A stretch of DNA of 7,394 nucleotides, from the NCBI GenBank assembly GCA_050943225.1, contig JBMNOT010000100.1, positions 1 through 7,394 of the forward strand, given 5' to 3'. Source of the DNA: SZUA-584 sp050943225 (GTDB taxonomy: Bacteria > Bacillota > Clostridia > Christensenellales > SZUA-584). This document shows, piece after piece, positions 6,517 to 7,394 of this stretch. The notes beneath the pieces are model-generated. The model saw only the letters and a program-made list of their open reading frames with translations. It did not search any database and was not told the origin of the DNA. Within the stretch, counting starts at the first letter, position 1, and each line of letters begins with the position of its first letter. Both the position numbers and the translations under genes were made by a program.

Positions 6517-7394
6517 TTATGCGAAGCCTTCCTTTTTGGCTTTGGGCAGCGCTTTTTGCTGCTTGGCATCCTTTTCGCCCAGTATCAGCATAGGTACCTG
6601 AGCACCCCTAACGGTTTCCTTGGTGACAACGCACTTCTTAATGTCGCCGCGCGAAGGTACTTCATACATCACGTCCAGCATGATGGATTCCAGAATCGCA
6701 CGCAAACCGCGAGCGCCTGTCTTACGCTCTATCGCAAGCTTGGCAATTTCCATCAGGGCGTCATCCTCAAACTCCAGCTGCACGCCGTCCATTTCCATCA
6801 GCTTGGCGAACTGCTTGACAAGCGCGTTTTTGGGCTGGGTCAGGATGTTGACCAGCGCCTGCTCATCCAGCTGGTGCAGCGTGACGATGATGGGAACACG
6901 GCCCACAAACTCCGGAATCAGGCCGAATTTTATGAAGTCTTCCGGCAGTATGTGCTGATACAGCTCGCCCAAATCCTTCTTCTGGTTGGGCACCACTTCC
7001 GCACCAAAACCAATCGTCTTGCGGCCGATACGGCGCTCGATAATCTTCTCGAGCCCGCCGAAAGCGCCGCCGCAGATGAACAGTATATTGGTCGTGTCGA
7101 TCTGCAGAAATTCCTGATGCGGGTGCTTGCGGCCGCCCTGGGGCGGTACGCTGGCTACCGTGCCCTCGATGATTTTAAGCAGCGCCTGCTGTACGCCCTC
7201 GCCCGACACATCGCGCGTGATGGACGGGTTGTCGCCCTTGCGCGCGATTTTGTCGATTTCGTCTATATAGATAATACCGCGCTGCGCGCGTTCAATGTCG
7301 TAATCGGCTGCTTGTATCAGCTTTAAGAGGATGTTCTCCACATCCTCGCCCACCTAGCCCGCCTCAGTAAGCGACGTCGCGTCAGCCATGGCAA
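6517..7394 (-). CDS. clpX: ClpX, ATP-dependent Clp protease unfoldase subunit: C-terminal part, broken by an in-frame TAG
   Basis: ClpX is the hexameric AAA+ unfoldase that feeds tagged proteins into ClpP. The gene enters from the right edge, so the N-terminal zinc domain and Walker A motif are outside. Conserved ClpX sequence (AMADATSLTEAG) runs to 7357; the next codon (7354-7356) is TAG where the family has the tyrosine of the GYVG pore-1 loop. The frame then continues perfectly from V at 7353 for 278 codons. Counting from that codon: Walker B IIYIDE (27-32), pore-2 region RDVSGEGVQQ (47-56), RKH loop (75-77), the ClpP-docking IGFG loop (114-117), arginine finger R152 in PEFVGRVP, and sensor 2 GARGLR (213-218). 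The C-terminus ends in a lysine-rich tail and TAA. If the TAG is real and not suppressed, the product would stop before Walker B and be inactive. The GTG after it could restart translation, but would lack Walker A. Confidence 0.93.
7354..7356 (-). other. In-frame TAG within clpX at the GYVG pore-loop tyrosine codon
   Basis: The minus-strand codons around this point read GCG GGC TAG GTG GGC GAG, that is A-G-stop-V-G-E. ClpX proteins have A-G-Y-V-G-E here. A single base change at 7354 turns TAC or TAT into TAG. No frame shift is involved, and the flanking residues on both sides are conserved. The position is 39-41 bases from the window edge. Confidence 0.9.

Noticed and set aside
6421..7326. 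A 301-codon open frame on the plus strand.
   Set aside because: It runs antisense to clpX, overlaps the terminator at 6472-6501, and has no recognisable motif.
7354..7356. Genome-wide reassignment of TAG to an amino acid as the cause of the clpX codon.
   Set aside because: The desulfurase and the zinc-ribbon protein both end in TAG at places suited to their family or fold length, and read-through would add only short, meaningless tails. Local suppression or error is more likely.

Overview
The window looks like chromosomal DNA from a GC-rich anaerobic member of the Clostridia (Bacillota). The reasons are an [FeFe]-hydrogenase, an oxygen-scavenging flavodiiron protein, a cysteine desulfurase paired with a ThiI that lacks a rhodanese domain, strong Shine-Dalgarno sites, and GTG/TTG starts. 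I cannot name the genus. No tRNA, rRNA, CRISPR array, insertion sequence or phage gene is visible.

Layout. The 3' end of an [FeFe]-hydrogenase gene (+, 2-637) ends at a hairpin terminator (655-682). Facing it on the minus strand is a three-gene unit, read from right to left: cysteine desulfurase (4311-3193), ThiI tRNA 4-thiouridine synthetase (3188-2007) and a flavodiiron protein (1956-730). A 98-base divergent intergenic region (4312-4409) carries an imperfect 22-bp inverted repeat. It separates this unit from a plus-strand gene (4410-6440) for an unrecognised membrane protein with a cytoplasmic zinc ribbon, one transmembrane helix and a beta-rich outer part. That gene meets the 3' part of clpX (minus, 6517 to the window edge) at a probably bidirectional terminator (6472-6501).

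How the genes fit together. The desulfurase takes sulfur from cysteine as a persulfide. ThiI uses such sulfur to make 4-thiouridine in tRNA, and in some bacteria for the thiamine thiazole. The two genes are 4 bases apart and almost surely coupled. The flavodiiron gene follows after 50 bases without a convincing terminator, so an O2/NO-reducing enzyme may be co-transcribed with the sulfur-transfer pair. This could tie oxidative defence to sulfur or Fe-S demand, but that is inference.

The most striking observation is an in-frame TAG in clpX (7354-7356). It falls exactly at the tyrosine codon of the GYVG pore-1 loop, with perfectly conserved ClpX sequence on both sides. It is either a sequence error, a genuine nonsense mutation, or a recoded or suppressed codon. 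Two other genes in the window end in ordinary terminal TAG codons, which argues against general recoding. The most novel gene is the zinc-ribbon membrane protein at 4410-6440.
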